From: Chlorocebus sabaeus
Taxonomy: Eukaryota > Chordata > Mammalia > Primates > Cercopithecidae
Assembly: GCF_047675955.1 (NCBI RefSeq)
Contig: NC_132929.1
Coordinates: forward strand, 37,564,421 to 37,628,420
Reading direction: 5' to 3'
DNA: 64,000 bases
The translations under genes and the position numbers were made by a program. This document shows, piece by piece, positions 1 to 14,000 of the stretch. The notes under the pieces are model-generated. The model was given only the letters and a program-made list of their open reading frames with translations. It did no database searches and was not told where the DNA came from. Within the stretch, counting starts at the first letter, position 1, and every line of letters begins with the position of its first letter.

Positions 1-54
1 GGCTTCCTGACTAAGCTGTGAACAGCTCAGGCTGATATATGCCTAATTGCTAGA

Positions 55-1593
55 TGTCACACTGGGATACAGTAAAGCACTACAGAGAAAGAAATATAAA
101 GCACTAAATGCCTATACTGGAAAAGAACTAAGGTCTCAAATCAGTGACTTCAGCTTCTACCTTAAGAAACTAGGACTGGAAAGAAAATGAAATCCTAAGT
201 AAACAAAAGAAAGAAAAAATAAACATCAGAGTGGAAATCAGGGGGAAAAAAAGAATCAAAAGAGAGAAGATAATGGAAACCAACAGCCAGGTAGCTCAGA
301 AGATCAACAAAATTGATAAACCTCTGATCACAGTGATCAGCAGAAAAAGAGAAAAGGCACAAATTACTAACATCAGGACTAAGAGAAATAACATCACTAC
401 AGATTCTTCGTGTATTAAATAGGTAAGAGGAAAGCAATACGAACAGTTTTATGCCATACATTCAACAACTAAGATGGACAAATTCCTTAAAACACACAAA
501 CAACTCAAAACACTTGGAACACACAGGTCATTCAAAAGAATAGATAATCTAGCCCTGTATCTATGAAAAAACTAGAATTTGTAGTTAAATACCTCTCAAA
601 ATGAAAACTCCAGGGCCAGATGACTTTACTGGTGAATTCTACCTAACATTTTAGGAAGAAATAATACCATTTCTACACAATATCTTCCAGAAAACTCAAT
701 GTATGAGGCCAACATTATCCTGATACCAAAACAAGAAAAGCACAGACCAATATCCCTCATTAACACAAATATAAAACTTTCTAATAAAATTTTGGCAAAA
801 TAAGTCCAAAAGTATTTTAAAAGAATAATACATATGGGTTGAGTATCCCTTATCAGAAATGGGACAAGAAGTGTTTCAGATTTTTGATTTTTCCAGATTT
901 TGGAATATTTGTATTACATAATGAGATATCCTGCAAATAGGACCCAAGTCTAAACACGAAATTGATTTATGTTTCATTCACACCTTGTACACACAGTCTG
1001 AAGGTAATTTTATTTTAAAAATGTTAATAATTTTGTGCAAGAAATGAAGCTTGTGTTAAGAACTTATGTGCAGAATTTTCCATATGTGACATAACGTTGA
1101 CTCTCAAAAAGTTTCAACTTTTGGAGTATTTCAAATTTTTGGTCTTTGGATTAGGGATGTTCATCATTACTAAGTGAGGTTAATCGGTAATGAAAAGTTG
1201 GTTTAACATCCACCTGATAAAGGGTATCAATAAACTACTGATACATACAACATGAATGAATCTCAAATTAATTATGCTGAATTAAAGACGTCAAACAAAA
1301 AAATTAAAAGTCTAAGATTCTACTTATGTAAAATTCTAGAAAATTCTAACAAATCTATAGTGTCAGAAAGCAGACAAATATTGTCCAGGGAGTGGGGGAA
1401 CAGAATTTAAGTAGGGAAGGAAAGAAAGGAATACAAAGGGGAACAAGGACACTTTTGGAGATGATGTGTTCATTATCTTAACTGTGATGATGGTTTCGTG
1501 GCTATATAGCTAAGGCAATATTTATCAAATTGTAAACTTTAAATAGATGCAGCTTATTGAACATCAATTATATTTCAATAAATCTGTTTTTTG
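55..1593 (+). mobile_element. Old L1 (L1M-type) 3' part, interrupted by MER2-like element
   Basis: Positions 55-835 read like the middle of L1 ORF2 (for example ctccagggccagatgacttt and accaatatccctcattaaca, from the reverse-transcriptase region), with many stops. Positions 1167-1593 read like an L1M 3' UTR ending in tatatttcaataaatctg. It is antisense to VPS13C. Subfamily not assigned. Confidence 0.75.
836..1166. mobile_element. MER2-like DNA transposon (Tc/mariner, Tigger group)
   Basis: Starts ggttgagtatcccttatc and ends ttggattagggatgttcatc, which are degenerate terminal inverted repeats. The interior (gacccaagtctaaacacgaa) matches the MER2 consensus as I remember it. It lies inside the L1 and appears internally shortened. 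Confidence 0.7.
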
Positions 1594-1977
1594 AAAGTAT
1601 AAACATTTCATAACTGTCTATTTAAATTCAAAATTAATTTTCTATTTTTTCTCAGGATTATATGGTATTTCATTATCAAAAGAGCCTCTAATGTTTTTGA
1701 AGATTTTATTTTGTTGATATTAAGTGTTGGATTAGAGTCATTCAAAAACATGAACCATCAACTTTTATAGACTGTAAAAGTCCAAATATTTCTGAAGTAA
1801 GAGTTGATGTATAATTCAAATATACATTTTCTTAAAAATACATTTCTGCTGCAAAATGGAATAATCATTTTTTTCTGTCTCCCACAGAAATCTATCTTTG
1901 CTTCCTTAAATTCTAGCAACTGATGCAGATATATTTCACCTGTTAATTTTCTAATATACAAGAAGGTCATACATTAC

Positions 1978-2095
1978 CTGGCCATTCTTATGTCTTTTTC
2001 TACCATAGCTTTGGCCAACTCGACATGAATATCCATGGGTTGCAATATATGCATAGTTGATGGATGCTGAAATCGACACTTTTTCCAGTTTTCCT
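1978..2095 (-). CDS. VPS13C: VPS13C exon 24 (118 nt)
   Basis: Encodes EENWKKCRFQHPSTMHILQP then MDIHVELAKAMVEKDIRMA, about residues 764-802, plus two bases of an Arg codon completed in exon 25, which is outside the window. Acceptor tttttaaag, donor gtaatg. This is the last coding exon in the window. Confidence 0.95.
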
Positions 2096-5000
2096 CTTTA
2101 AAAAATAATTTAAGATATTATGGTTTTTACAAACAGCCATGGAACATGGATAAATATTATTTTTAATGAATATTATTTTAAATTGTCAGATATTCTATGG
2201 AAAATCACTGTAAATTAATCCAGAGTCAATGATTACCAATTTTTACTTCTTTCAGCATATCAGTTAAATAACTTATGCTTTTTAAATACAGACTGACAAG
2301 ATCAAAGACTGTGATATAAAATAATTATATTTGGAGAATGTTCACATAACATCTTGCATTTCAAAGTAAACAGGAAAAACAAAGCCCAGGATCTATTACC
2401 TTAATTCCAGAATTAATGACCAAGGTTGATAATTACAGTGAAAAGAGGAGGAAAAACAAGAAAAAAGAAAAAAAGAGGTTTATGGGGTTCCTAAGTACAA
2501 TATTTACACCCAGCTTAGTACACAATTCCAAAGCAAAGATGAGTTTTTGCGAACAAAGTTTCATGACCAAAAAAGTATAATAATCACTTTTCTTCAAATA
2601 AGAAGGTCCCAAAAACAGATTTTCCAATAACTAATAGAGAACTATGCAGATCTTTATTGATGGCAATGACTGAAAATCTTTTATCACTTATAATTCAATT
2701 ATTATTATTATTTTTTCCAGACAGAGTCTCACTCTGTCACCCAGGCTGGAATGCAGTGGCATGATCTGGGCTCACTGCAAGCTCTGCCTCCCAGGTTCAT
2801 GCCATTCTCCTGCCTCAGCCTCCCAAATAGCTGGGACTACAGGTGCCCACCACCACGCTGGGATTTCACCGTGTTAGCCAGGATGGTCTCAATCTCCTGA
2901 CTTCATGATCCGCCCACCTTGGCCTCCCAAAGTGCTGGGATTACAGGCGTGAGCCACCGCGTCTGGCCATAATTCAATTATTCTTAAGTACATACAAAAG
3001 AAAAGGCAGTTTTAATGGTCTATGTAAATACTCCACTTCAAGGAATTAACAGGCTCTTAACACATGAAAAGTAAGTAGAGCATTATGTATTTACATTTTA
3101 ATAAGTCTCAACACTCCTACTAGTGTATAAACTCTGCACATAGAGACTATAACTGTCCTTTCCTCTAATGACCTACCACAAAGTGATACTATGATCAAGG
3201 ATAATTAATAAATATATATTGTTTCTAGAAACTAAATAAGTCTAAAAAAATATACTTAAGCATAGAAAACACCAAAGCTTTTGGAAAACAATTAAGTTAA
3301 TTATCTTTAAGATATTAAGACTGTATCTACTACTTTGTAGATATATATTTCTCAGATAGCTACAAAAGTAGAAAGCATAATATACTAGTAATACTATTGA
3401 AATAAAGACTAGGCTAATACAGTACAAGATTTAATAATGAAGGCAGCAAGGAAAATAATATTGAGTCATCCCAAAAGCAGTAAGACAGAAAAACATGAAT
3501 CAATTGCAACTTCCATTTTGTGTTCTAAGCAGCTTTATAGTCACATTACAAAAATATAGGCTATGAATAGGCTTAGATTGAAATGGAGCTAGGTAACCTA
3601 AGATGACTACCCAAATTTCCATTTCTATTTATAAATGTTGCGGTAATTTACACTAATAGTGTCCTACATGGTTTATTTAAGTGGCCAAAAGAATATGTGT
3701 GCAAAATGGTTGTCAGGGTTGATATATAGGCACACATACATACACGTATGTTACACAAACTACCCAACATAATCCCAAGATCCTAAAAATTGAATAATGG
3801 TTTACCTGCTCTTGCAAAAAGTAGTTGTACATTTTTTATTTCAACATCAAACTTGTCATAAGCCTTATCCATTATTTCTTCCAGAGATGAATTAGTAGTC
3901 TTCTGTAAGCCTTGATCTTTACTGCTGAGCTAAAATGAAAGACAAATCTCAATTTTTTTTTCCAAAACAGAAAAGCACATACATCAACATACTTTAGCTA
4001 GGTTTCAATCTTGCATTTAGTCAGTTAAAACCTAACAAAATGAAAATATTGCCCTTAATGAATAAACGTTTTAATTTTCAGATAATTATTTGTAAACAAT
4101 TAAGAATATTTCAGCATACATCTCTATGAAAGTTGAGAAATAGGTGTTCAGCACATTTTCATGTTTGAGCTATCTGCCGCAAATAACTTGTCTAGATGTA
4201 CAACTCCTCCTCTTCCTGGATCTCAGGAATTACTGCCGCTTATAGTCCAGCTCCCCTGACCCCCACCCTACACTCTTCACCATTAAATAGCAGCGTTTTG
4301 TTCCTTCTCTACACTATACCACAGGAATAATTAGACCACTATAACTCAGCTCCAAATTGTACTGCCTTTTCTCCCTTCCCGGTAGAAGCAAGGATCAATT
4401 CAGGAGTATACAAGGGATCTTCAAAAAGTCGATGGAAAATGCCCATTATGAAAAAACTGCATGAATTTCAAAATTGTTTCGTACGAAAAGAAACTTGAAC
4501 TAACTTTTTATAACATGACTGAACAGGATCTAGTTTGAGTCACTAAGAAGATTAAGACATCAGCTTGAAAAGGACCCCCCCATCATAGCAACATGAATTC
4601 TGCTAAAATTGAAGCAAAAAACAAATGTATGCTGAAGCTTGGGTGAAAGAATGGTGAAATCAGTAATGCTTTATGAAAAATGTATGGGAACAGTGCCCCA
4701 AAGAAATTAGCAGTTTACAAATAGATAACTAATTTTAAGAAGGGTCAAGACAATTTTGAAGATGAAGCCCACAGTGGCAGACCATGCACATCAATTTATG
4801 AGGAAAAACTTAATCTTGTTCATTCCCTAATTGAAGAGGACTGATGATTAACAGCAGAAACAACAGTCAACACCACAGACATTTCAACTGGTTCAGCTTA
4901 CACAATTCTGACTGAAAAATTAAAGTTGAGACAACTTTTTAATCAACAGGAGCCAAAACCACTGCGCTCAAATCAGCTACAGACAAGGGTAGAGCTTTTG

Positions 5001-7987
5001 ATGGAAATTTTAAAAACAAGTGTGGGATCAAGATCCAGAAGCATTTCTTCAAAGAATTATAATAAGAAATGAAACATAGTTTGGGCATGGGAGCTCATGT
5101 CTGCAACCCCAGCACTTTGGGAGGCCAAGGTGGGTGGATCACTTGAGGTCAGGAGTTCAAGACCAGCCTGGCCAACATGGTGAAACCCCGTCTCTACTAA
5201 AAATACACAAATTGGCCAGGTGTGGTAGCGTATGCCTGTAATCCCAGCTACTTGCAAGGCTGAGGCAAGAGCAACACTTGAATCCAGGAAGCGAAGGTTG
5301 CAGTGAGCCAAGATTGCACTACTGCACTCCAGCCTGGGCGACAGTGCAAGACTCTGTCTTAAAAAAAACAACATGGCTTTACCAGTATGATCTTAAGGAC
5401 AAAACACAATTAAAGCAATGGTTATCATGATGTGAAAGTGGTCCAGTCAAAGCAAAAGTAGAGTAGTCAAGAGCAAAGGTGATGGCAACACTTTTTGGGG
5501 ATGCTCCAGGCATTTTGCTTGTTGACTTTCTGAAGTGCCAAAGAACGATAGCATCTGCTTATTATGACAGTGTTTTGAGAAAGTCAACCAAAGTTTTAGC
5601 AGAAAAACACCCAGGAAAACTTCACCAGAGAGTCCTTCTTCACCACAACAATGCTCCTTCTGCTCATTCCTCTCATCAAATGAGGGCAGTTTTTGTAAGA
5701 TTTTCTGTGAGAAATCATTAGGTGCCCACCTTACAGTCCTAATTTGGCTCCTTCTAACTTTTTTTGGTTTCCTTATCTTAAAAAAAAAAATCTATAAACA
5801 GCACCTATTTTTCTTCAGTTAGTAATGTAGAAAAGACTACAATGACATGATTAAATTCCTAGGACCTTCAGTCCTTCAGGGATGGACTAAACGGCTGGTA
5901 TTATCACTTAAAAAAGTGTCTTGAACTTGATGGATCTTATGTTGAGAAACAAAGTTTATGTTTTTTATTTTTATCTTTTAATTTCATTTTCCCACAAACT
6001 TTTCAAAGTCCCCTCATATATTTGAAATTGTCACCTTTTACTGGAGGCTTGGATTTCTACGAGATCAAAATCCAAAATCCAAAAGTTATCTTGCTCTACT
6101 TAGTTACCGACAGTGGTTTAATAAACATATATTCATATACGTACAACTTCCTATTGTCAAAATATATAGGCAACAAATAACACTGTACAATTAAGCCCTG
6201 CTATGAAAACAGAAATGCTTCTTTCTAATTAGGAAAAGACAGAGGTAATCCAGTCCTTACTGTCAAATCACCTACCATTACAGAAAATTTGGAGGTTTTT
6301 TGTTTTAATAGTCATAAAACATATATAAAATACTCCAAGCTACGCTTGAAAAACAGGTTAAAAAAATAAGTCTACATTTAGTTTAGTGAACTCTGAAGAA
6401 AAAAACAGCAAACTATTGGAGAGTTAGCTAGCAAACAGGTCAAAGATAGGCAGACAAAAAAATGCATATATACCTACCTGAAATGTACCAAAATCTAAAA
6501 TCAGAAGATCTGACTTTTCATGGTGGAAACCTGTCTGTGGAACTACTAGATAAGAAGGCTTCAGATTTACCCTTAAATCAAGGACTTTTCGAGTTTCAAT
6601 AATATGTGTAAGTCCTAAAGAAGGTAAGAAATAATGACATTCAATGGTCAAGTTGAAATATGTAATCATATTATTAACAACTAGAATAAGAATTTTACTT
6701 GAAAAGTATTACAAAGGAGTATTAGCTTTTCTCACAAATCAGATTCTCAATTCAGCATGTAAGGTGAAAATTGCATATAGCCAATAAGAAACAATTTATT
6801 ATAGCACAGTATAGTAAACCCGACATAGCTAGTATTTTATGTAGGGATAGAAGAATTTATTATTTCCTTGGTTAAGGAACTGGATAAAATAGTTGGCTTG
6901 AGTTTAGAGGCCATGTTATACAAAAGTAAGTATCTTTCAAACTATATTCACACACAGTGTGATGAACAGTTTCTTAAGAACTGAGATGGAGGGTTGTTTT
7001 CCACCTCAGGCTCATTCTGAAGCACGACTTCTTGACTGTAATGGCAGGAAGAATCGTCTGTATCCCATATTATGCTCTTTCTCACCTAGTCTAACAGGTG
7101 TATTTGACTTTGAATAAGCCATGTTCACTCTATACTGTAATACAGTCTGAGTTTAAAGAAAAAAAGCAACATAATATTTTGAACACAATGTTTACATTAA
7201 AGTAGACAAAACTTTTAAAACTTAGCTGATGCTTATGTAGACACTCAAATTCTTTACCTGTAGCTGTTCTCTCCTTAATTTCTTCCAGCTTCATCAATGT
7301 TGCTGATGTTATTTGCTCAAGATCCAAACCCTTATTTGATTGAAAGAATTCAACCACTGCATTGACAGTTTTCTATAACAAAAATTTTTTAATATAATCA
7401 AGTTACACATAGTTCTTTCCATGTTGTAAACTTTAAAGTTTCACCTCAATTCTAAACAGCTGTAGTTTTGAACTGTGGAACTCCAAAGATATTCTGTCCA
7501 ACTACATCTCCCCTTGGAGTAAAAGAGAACCTGGAGAAAGGAAGAGCCTAAGCAAGCTTACTGGAGAGGCAACAAATGTGCATATATCATTAAGGTGTAA
7601 AGTAAGTTCTATAGTGTCATATGGATGTAGCAGCAGACATTACTTCTAGTTTTAGCCTCCAATTAGTCAGAAGGTGAAACTCTACTTCTCTATACTGTAA
7701 TTAGATTCCCTTGCACTCTGAAGTTCAGAAAATTAAGAGGAAGAAAGCCATTTAGCTCTTACCTACATGCCAAATTTAAACTTTTAAAAATCAGAGATTT
7801 TCCAAGATGAAAACAGTTCTGGAGACTGGTTGTTTAACAATGTGAATGTACTTAACACTACTGAACTGTAAACTTAAAAACATTTAAGATGTTAAATTGA
7901 GTTATGTGTATTTTACCACAATTAAAATTTTTTAATTATAAAATATAATGAGTTCTGCAGTCTTTATATACTGCCTCCCCTCCGCCG

Positions 7988-8025
<38 letters not shown>

Positions 8026-11000
8026 TGAATTTAGCTCTCAATCGTAAAGTAAAATTACATCAGGGATCTCAACAAGGTGGGGCGAAACTACAAGTGATGC
8101 AATGAGTAGTGAACTATATCCATATTGCTCACTAACTTGAGATGGTGAGTAAGACAGCCTGAAAAAGGTAAAGCCATAGATACAGAACCTGAGCCAGCAT
8201 TTCCAATAACATCTAAACACCAATGCTTTTTTCCATGTTAACAATATTTAAAATTATTTTAATCACTCCTAAAGCTCTTTGAATTTGTTCCAAACATCAA
8301 AAGAAAAGAGAAAATACACAAAAAAGAACTGGAGTAGGAAGTCAACATGTAACAATTTGGGAGTAGTTGGCAAATAAACAAGAATTTTTTAAAGTATACT
8401 AGATTTTTTTAAATTTAACATAAGCATAGATAAATAAACCTTGCAGTAGGGAAAAATGTATTGCATATGAAAAAATCAAAATTAGCTCCTGAACATGTAC
8501 TGCTTTTGAAACAAGAAAAACCTATTAGGAAACTTACCTATTAAGTAAATAAATGTTAAATATGAAAGAGGAGAAATAAGAAAATGTCTGGCATCCATAT
8601 GCTCACCATAAAGGAAAAATTCTTCTTTTACAAATTTATTCACTTTAAATTAGAAAATTCAATATAAAATTGTCCACTCAAATAGGATGCTTACATTTTA
8701 TTTTTGAATATGTCAGAAGTATAAGACGGTTTAAACAAAGAGTTACTTTCTCCTTGCACTTACAGCATCATAGATGACCTCCACAGGCTGAGACTGAACA
8801 ATCAGAGTCTGGTCAGCAGGACTATCCTCTGGATTGGTTTCAAATTTAATTTTAAGCAAGGATGATGTAGTGTCACCAATTGAAGCCACAAGTGATGGTA
8901 CAATATCCTGCTGTCTCAAACCTGTTATATACCAGTGTTCTAATTTTGCTTCTACCCTATAATCCAATGAAGAACAAGGAAAGACACAGATAAGGTCTTT
9001 TGTAATCTAATGGGCTAAAATACAAATTTCCCTTTAAACACTTCTTTGAGAACCAGGACCATCCATGCATCTTATCTAAAGCCGAAGCTCAACTTTCTTA
9101 TCCAGGCATTCAATTGCTCACACACAATCTGGTTTGCTGCTCTTGTTGTTTTAATTAACTCCTTTCATCTACATGAAAAACTCACTTTAGCCAACTTTAG
9201 AATACTGTAAAAGTTCTGATCACTGTTGTATGAATAAAAGATCACATGATATTATGAACTCCTCTCCCTACTTCTATGCCACCCTTAACACCCTCTTACT
9301 CCATTCCAGCTTCTCCTAGTCATTTCCATTCGGCTAACCTAGACCTTCTCCTAGCTCAGTTATTCTCTTCCACAACTAAGCTTGTGTGGCATTAACTATG
9401 AGGCATTTAATTTTACAACACCTTCTCACCCTAGAGCTATCTAATGTCATATAGTTCTCGAATTATTAACTTCTTGCATATCTTTTATCAGCTATAGCGT
9501 ACATTTCTTGAAAACAAAAACTTATTGTACTTGTCCATAGCTTTCACAGTATTGAGCCTATAAATTAAATACTATCCAATAAATATGCACAAACGAAAGG
9601 AGGGAGGGCAGAACAAATGATGAAATACCCATACAGCACCATAACAAAACAAAAGCAAATATAAAAAGACTATCTTGACATATACATGTAAGAGAAATTA
9701 AAGAAGAGTTGGCATTAATCATTTTTAATCCTGAATAACACACCACATTTTTTGCCTAAAACTATAACTAAAAATAAAAATTGAAATACATTTTTAAAAA
9801 CCTACTTAAGTGCTTGTGCTCCTGGTCGCTGAAATACTTGAGTGCCCAGCCCAATTATCTGAATTTTTAGTATTTCTGGAATATTCTTGTTTTCTCTTAT
9901 CGTAACAGAGGTGCTTACTAACTTCAGGGTCATTATATGGGCAACATACTATAAAGAAAGAATAAAATTAAAATTGTTAAAGTTTAAATAACTATTACTT
10001 TCTTTAATAATTTCTTATTTAAATTTGTTGAATTATAAAGCAACCTAACAAATAGAGCATGGTAGGTTCTGGCATCCATATGCTCATCATAAAGGAAAAA
10101 TTCTTCTTTTACAAATGTATTCCCTATAAATTAGAAAATTCAATATAAAATTGTCCACTCAAATAGGATGCTTACAAAAGATCTAGAAATTCATTTCTCT
10201 GAAGTTTTATTTTATTTTTGAGACACAGTCTTGCTCTGTTGCCCAGGCTGGAGTGCAGTGGCTCAATCACAGCTCACTGCAACCTCCACTTCCCGGGTTC
10301 AAGCGATTCTCTTGACTCAGCCTCCCAAGTAGCTAGGATCACAGGTGCCCATCACCATGCCAAGCTAAGTTTTGTGTTTTTAGTAGAGACGGGGTTTCAC
10401 CATGTTGGCCAGGCTGGTCTCGAACTCCTGACCTCAGGTGATCTGCCCACCCCGGCCTCCCAGAGTGCTAGGAATACAGGCAAGAGCCACCGTACCCAGC
10501 CTTCTCTTAGTTTTATAGGTTATAACAACGAAACAATTACAAAACATTTTGTGGCATATTCAATTCAGCAGCTTTTTCTGAAACAAACTATTTCAGAATA
10601 ATCCTGTGGCTGAAGGAAAAACATCTGCTTGATTGCTGTGCAGAGTTAGTAAGACACTGAGAAAATAAATCCTGACCCCAAAATCACTGAGTCAAGATTG
10701 AAGGTAAAACAGAGAACCAGGGAGATGATCCTGGAATCTGGGGACCTGCTTCTCCTAGAGGTATTCGGAAATTTCAGAGGGGACAGCCTAGGGGCTGTGA
10801 AGCTAGGCTAGCAGGGTCAAAATTGGAAACCAGGTCCCATCAAAAGGTGAAAGCACTGATAAAACACATTATTTTGCCTGGGACCCTAAAGGGTTATATC
10901 ATAAGAGTAAAGGTGAACTGGAAACAGGCAAACTCCCATGATCTGGCAGCACAGCATCAAATCATCTCAATACCTACAGTAACAATGATTGGTGCACGTA

Positions 11001-14000
11001 CACACACACACTCTCACATACACACACACACGTACACACATACACGTACACACACACACACTCTCTCTCACACACACACGTACACACATACACGTACACA
11101 CACACACATACACTCTCTCTCACATACACACACACGTACACACATACACGTACACACACACACTCACACACACACACGTACACACATACACATACACACA
11201 CACTCTCTCTCACATACACACACACGTACACACATACACGTACACACACACACACACAGGCTAACTAGATTCATGACCAATTGGAACAAAAACCAGCAGA
11301 AACAACAGAAGATAGATTCACAGGAGCTCTAGACATCAAGAGTCTAATTTTAGACTTACTCAGACTACTAGATTTATTAGGGTCAAAGACATAAAAGATA
11401 AAACAGCATGTTAGCAAGAACTTGGAAGCTATAAAAAAAGAACCAAATAGAAATTCAAGAACTGAAATAGACAAAAACCAATTAAGAATTCAATAAATGA
11501 GTTTAATAGTAATATACAAAGAGCTGAAGAGAGAATTAGAGGAAACTAGCCAAAGAATAAACAGATAAAGAACTTGGAAATACCTCAGAGAAAATAAGAC
11601 ATACATGATATTATGAAAAGAGCCTACTATGTACATTAGAAGTCCCAAAGGATGAAGTATAAAAGAATGATGGGATATAAAACTGGGAAGTGAGGATTTT
11701 TTCCCCATATTGATGAAACCTCAAGATGTCCAAACAGGAAGAAGTCCAAACAGTATAAACAAAAATGAATACATATCTAGTCACATCACAGTAAAATTAC
11801 TGAAAATCGAAGGTAAAGAGATTTTCTTAAAAATAGAAAAATGAGAGAGATGGGTGGAAATTACCTTCAAAGTGATACAGTAAGACTAACAGCTGAATAC
11901 ACAAAAGAAAATGCAGGCCTAACAACAATGAAATTATATCTTCAAAACTCAGAAAATCATTAACAACCTAGAATTCTATACACAGAAGTATCCTTCAAGA
12001 AATAAGGAAAAATAGACATTTTCAGAAAAACAAAAAAAAAAATTTAAAAACTTGTCACCAGCAGAACTGCATTTAACAAAATAATATAATCGGCATTGTT
12101 CAAGTAGAAGGAAAATTACTGACAGATGGTCAGAGACACAAAAAGGAATTATGTGACTGGAATATTCAATATTGCTAAAATTACAACTGCCCCCATAATA
12201 ATTTACAGATTCAATGTAATCTCTAACAAAAGCAGCATGTACTTTTGAAAACACTGATAAGATGATTCTAAAAGGTACATATAAGTGGAAAAGGCCTAAA
12301 ATAGCCAAAACACTCTTAAAAAAAAAAAAAAGAGGCCAGGCATGGTGGCTCACGCCTGTAATCCCAGCACTTTGGTAGGCTGAGGCGGGCAGATCACGAG
12401 GTCAGGAGTTCGAGACCACCTTGGCTAACACAGTGAAACCCCATCTCTACTAAAAATACAAAAAATGAGCCGGGCGTGGTGGCGGGAGCCTGTAGTCCCA
12501 GCTACACGGGAGGCTGGGGCAGGAGAATGGCATGAACCCAGGAGGCGGAGCTTACAGTGAGCTGAGATTGAACCACTGTACTCCAGCCTAGGTGACAGAG
12601 CGAGACTCTGTCTCAAAAAAAAAAAGAAAAACAAGTCAGAGGTCTTACTTTAAGACTTATAAAACTATAATAATAAGTACATTAGTCCATTCTCATGCTG
12701 CTAATAAAGACATACCTGAGACTGGATAATTTATCAAAGTAAGAGGTTTAATGGACTCACAGTTCCACATGGCTGGGGAGGCCTCACAATCATGGCAGAA
12801 GGCAAGGGAAGAGCAAAGACAACGTCTTACATAGCAGGCAAGAGAGCTTGTGCAGGGGAACTCCCATGTATAAAACCATCAGATCTCAGGAGACTGACTC
12901 AATACCACGAAAACAGTATGGGAGATACGCTCCCAATTATTCAATTTTGTCCACTTGGCCCCACCCTTGGCATGTGGGGATTATTACAATTCAAGGTGAG
13001 AGTTGGGTGGGGACACAGCCAAACCATAGCATCAAGATTGGGGCCATAAGTGGAAAAATAGACAAAGAGTTCAATGAGAGTCTAAAACTATATCCACACA
13101 TATAAAGTCAATTTATTTTCAACCAAAGGGACAACTCAATTCAATAAGAAAAAAAAATGAAGTATTTTTAAAATACTGCTCAAACAACTGGATAAACATA
13201 GGGAAAAAATAAACCTCAACCCACATGCCACTTCAAATACAAAAATTATTTTAAGATGAATACTAAACTAAAGACAAAACCCAGAACCCCATAAGTTTCT
13301 AGGAAGAATACATAGGAGAGTATCTTTGTGACTCTGAGGTAGGCAAAGGTTTCTTGAACAGATCTAATGTTAGCAGTAACCATAAGAAAAAAGACTTCAT
13401 CAGTAGAAAATTAAAACTGTTTCTCATAAATAACTACCATTAAGAAAATCAAGAGGCAAGCCACAAATTGAAAAATTTATACATGCACCTATAGCAAAAT
13501 GTACATATCTATATCTATCTATACACAAACACAACAAAAGTCTTGTATGCAAATATAAAAATAACTTCCACAAACAACAATAAAAGGACAAACAACCCAA
13601 TTTAAAAATGACCAAAAATCAAACATGAACAGAGATGGCCAATAAGACATGAAAAGACAGTCAACATCTGTATTAGTCTGTTTTCACACTTCTATAAAGA
13701 ACTGCCCTAGACTGGGTAATTTATAAAGGAAAGAGGTTTAACTGACTATCTTTCAGCATGGCTGGGAGGCCTCAGGAAACAAAATCATGGCAGAAGGCCA
13801 CGGGGAAGCAAGGCACCTTCTTCACAAGGTGGCAGGAAGGAATAGTGTTGAGTGAAGGGGGAAGAGGCCCTTATAAAACCATCAGATCTCATGAGAATTA
13901 ACTCACTATCACAACAGTGTGGTAGAAACCACCCCCATTACTCAATTATTACTACCTGGTCTCTCCCTTGATGGCGGTGAGGGGTGGATTATGGGGATTA

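Larger units (their letters stand above)
1..1977 (-). other. VPS13C intron 24 (part)
   Basis: Non-coding. Positions 55-1593 hold an old L1 split by a MER2-like element. I recognise nothing in 1594-1977 apart from AT-rich unique sequence. Confidence 0.85.
4411..6016 (+). mobile_element. Near-full-length mariner (MARNA-like) DNA transposon fossil
   Basis: Imperfect terminal inverted repeats (4411 caagggatcttcaaaaagtc; 3' end acaaacttttcaaagtcccc then tca at 6016) are flanked by TA at 4409-4410 and 6017-6018. With the inserted Alu removed the element is about 1.3 kb, the usual length of an autonomous mariner. Degraded transposase reads on the plus strand: a helix-turn-helix-like region near 4800-4960 (TGSAYTILTEKL reading, with stops) and a catalytic region at 5479-5721 (PGILLVDFLKCQRTIASAYY). 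The family HHDN catalytic motif reads HHNN here, so the second catalytic Asp is lost. The element is dead. Confidence 0.85.
3930..6477 (-). other. VPS13C intron 22
   Basis: Dominated by the mariner fossil at 4411-6016 with its Alu. No recognised element in 3930-4408 or 6019-6477. Confidence 0.85.
7373..8763 (-). other. VPS13C intron 20
   Basis: Holds an L1M 3'-end fragment (about 7820-7945), a (CA)n tract (7990-8023) and copy 1 of a local direct duplication (8587-8695). The rest is unassigned AT-rich sequence. Confidence 0.8.

Noticed and set aside
5057..5374. 105-codon minus-strand frame (RQSLALSPRLECSSAILAHC type), and similar frames in nearly every Alu
   Set aside because: This is the standard spurious translation of the Alu antisense strand, not a gene.
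10823..11332. 169-codon open frame rich in His-Thr (and minus-strand Cys-Val frames)
   Set aside because: It is created by the CA-rich minisatellite; all frames of (CA)n are free of stops. No start context, conservation cue or splice pattern.
11976..12353. 125-codon minus-strand ORF
   Set aside because: Lies antisense within an old L1 and runs into an Alu; phenylalanine-rich because the region is A-rich on the plus strand.
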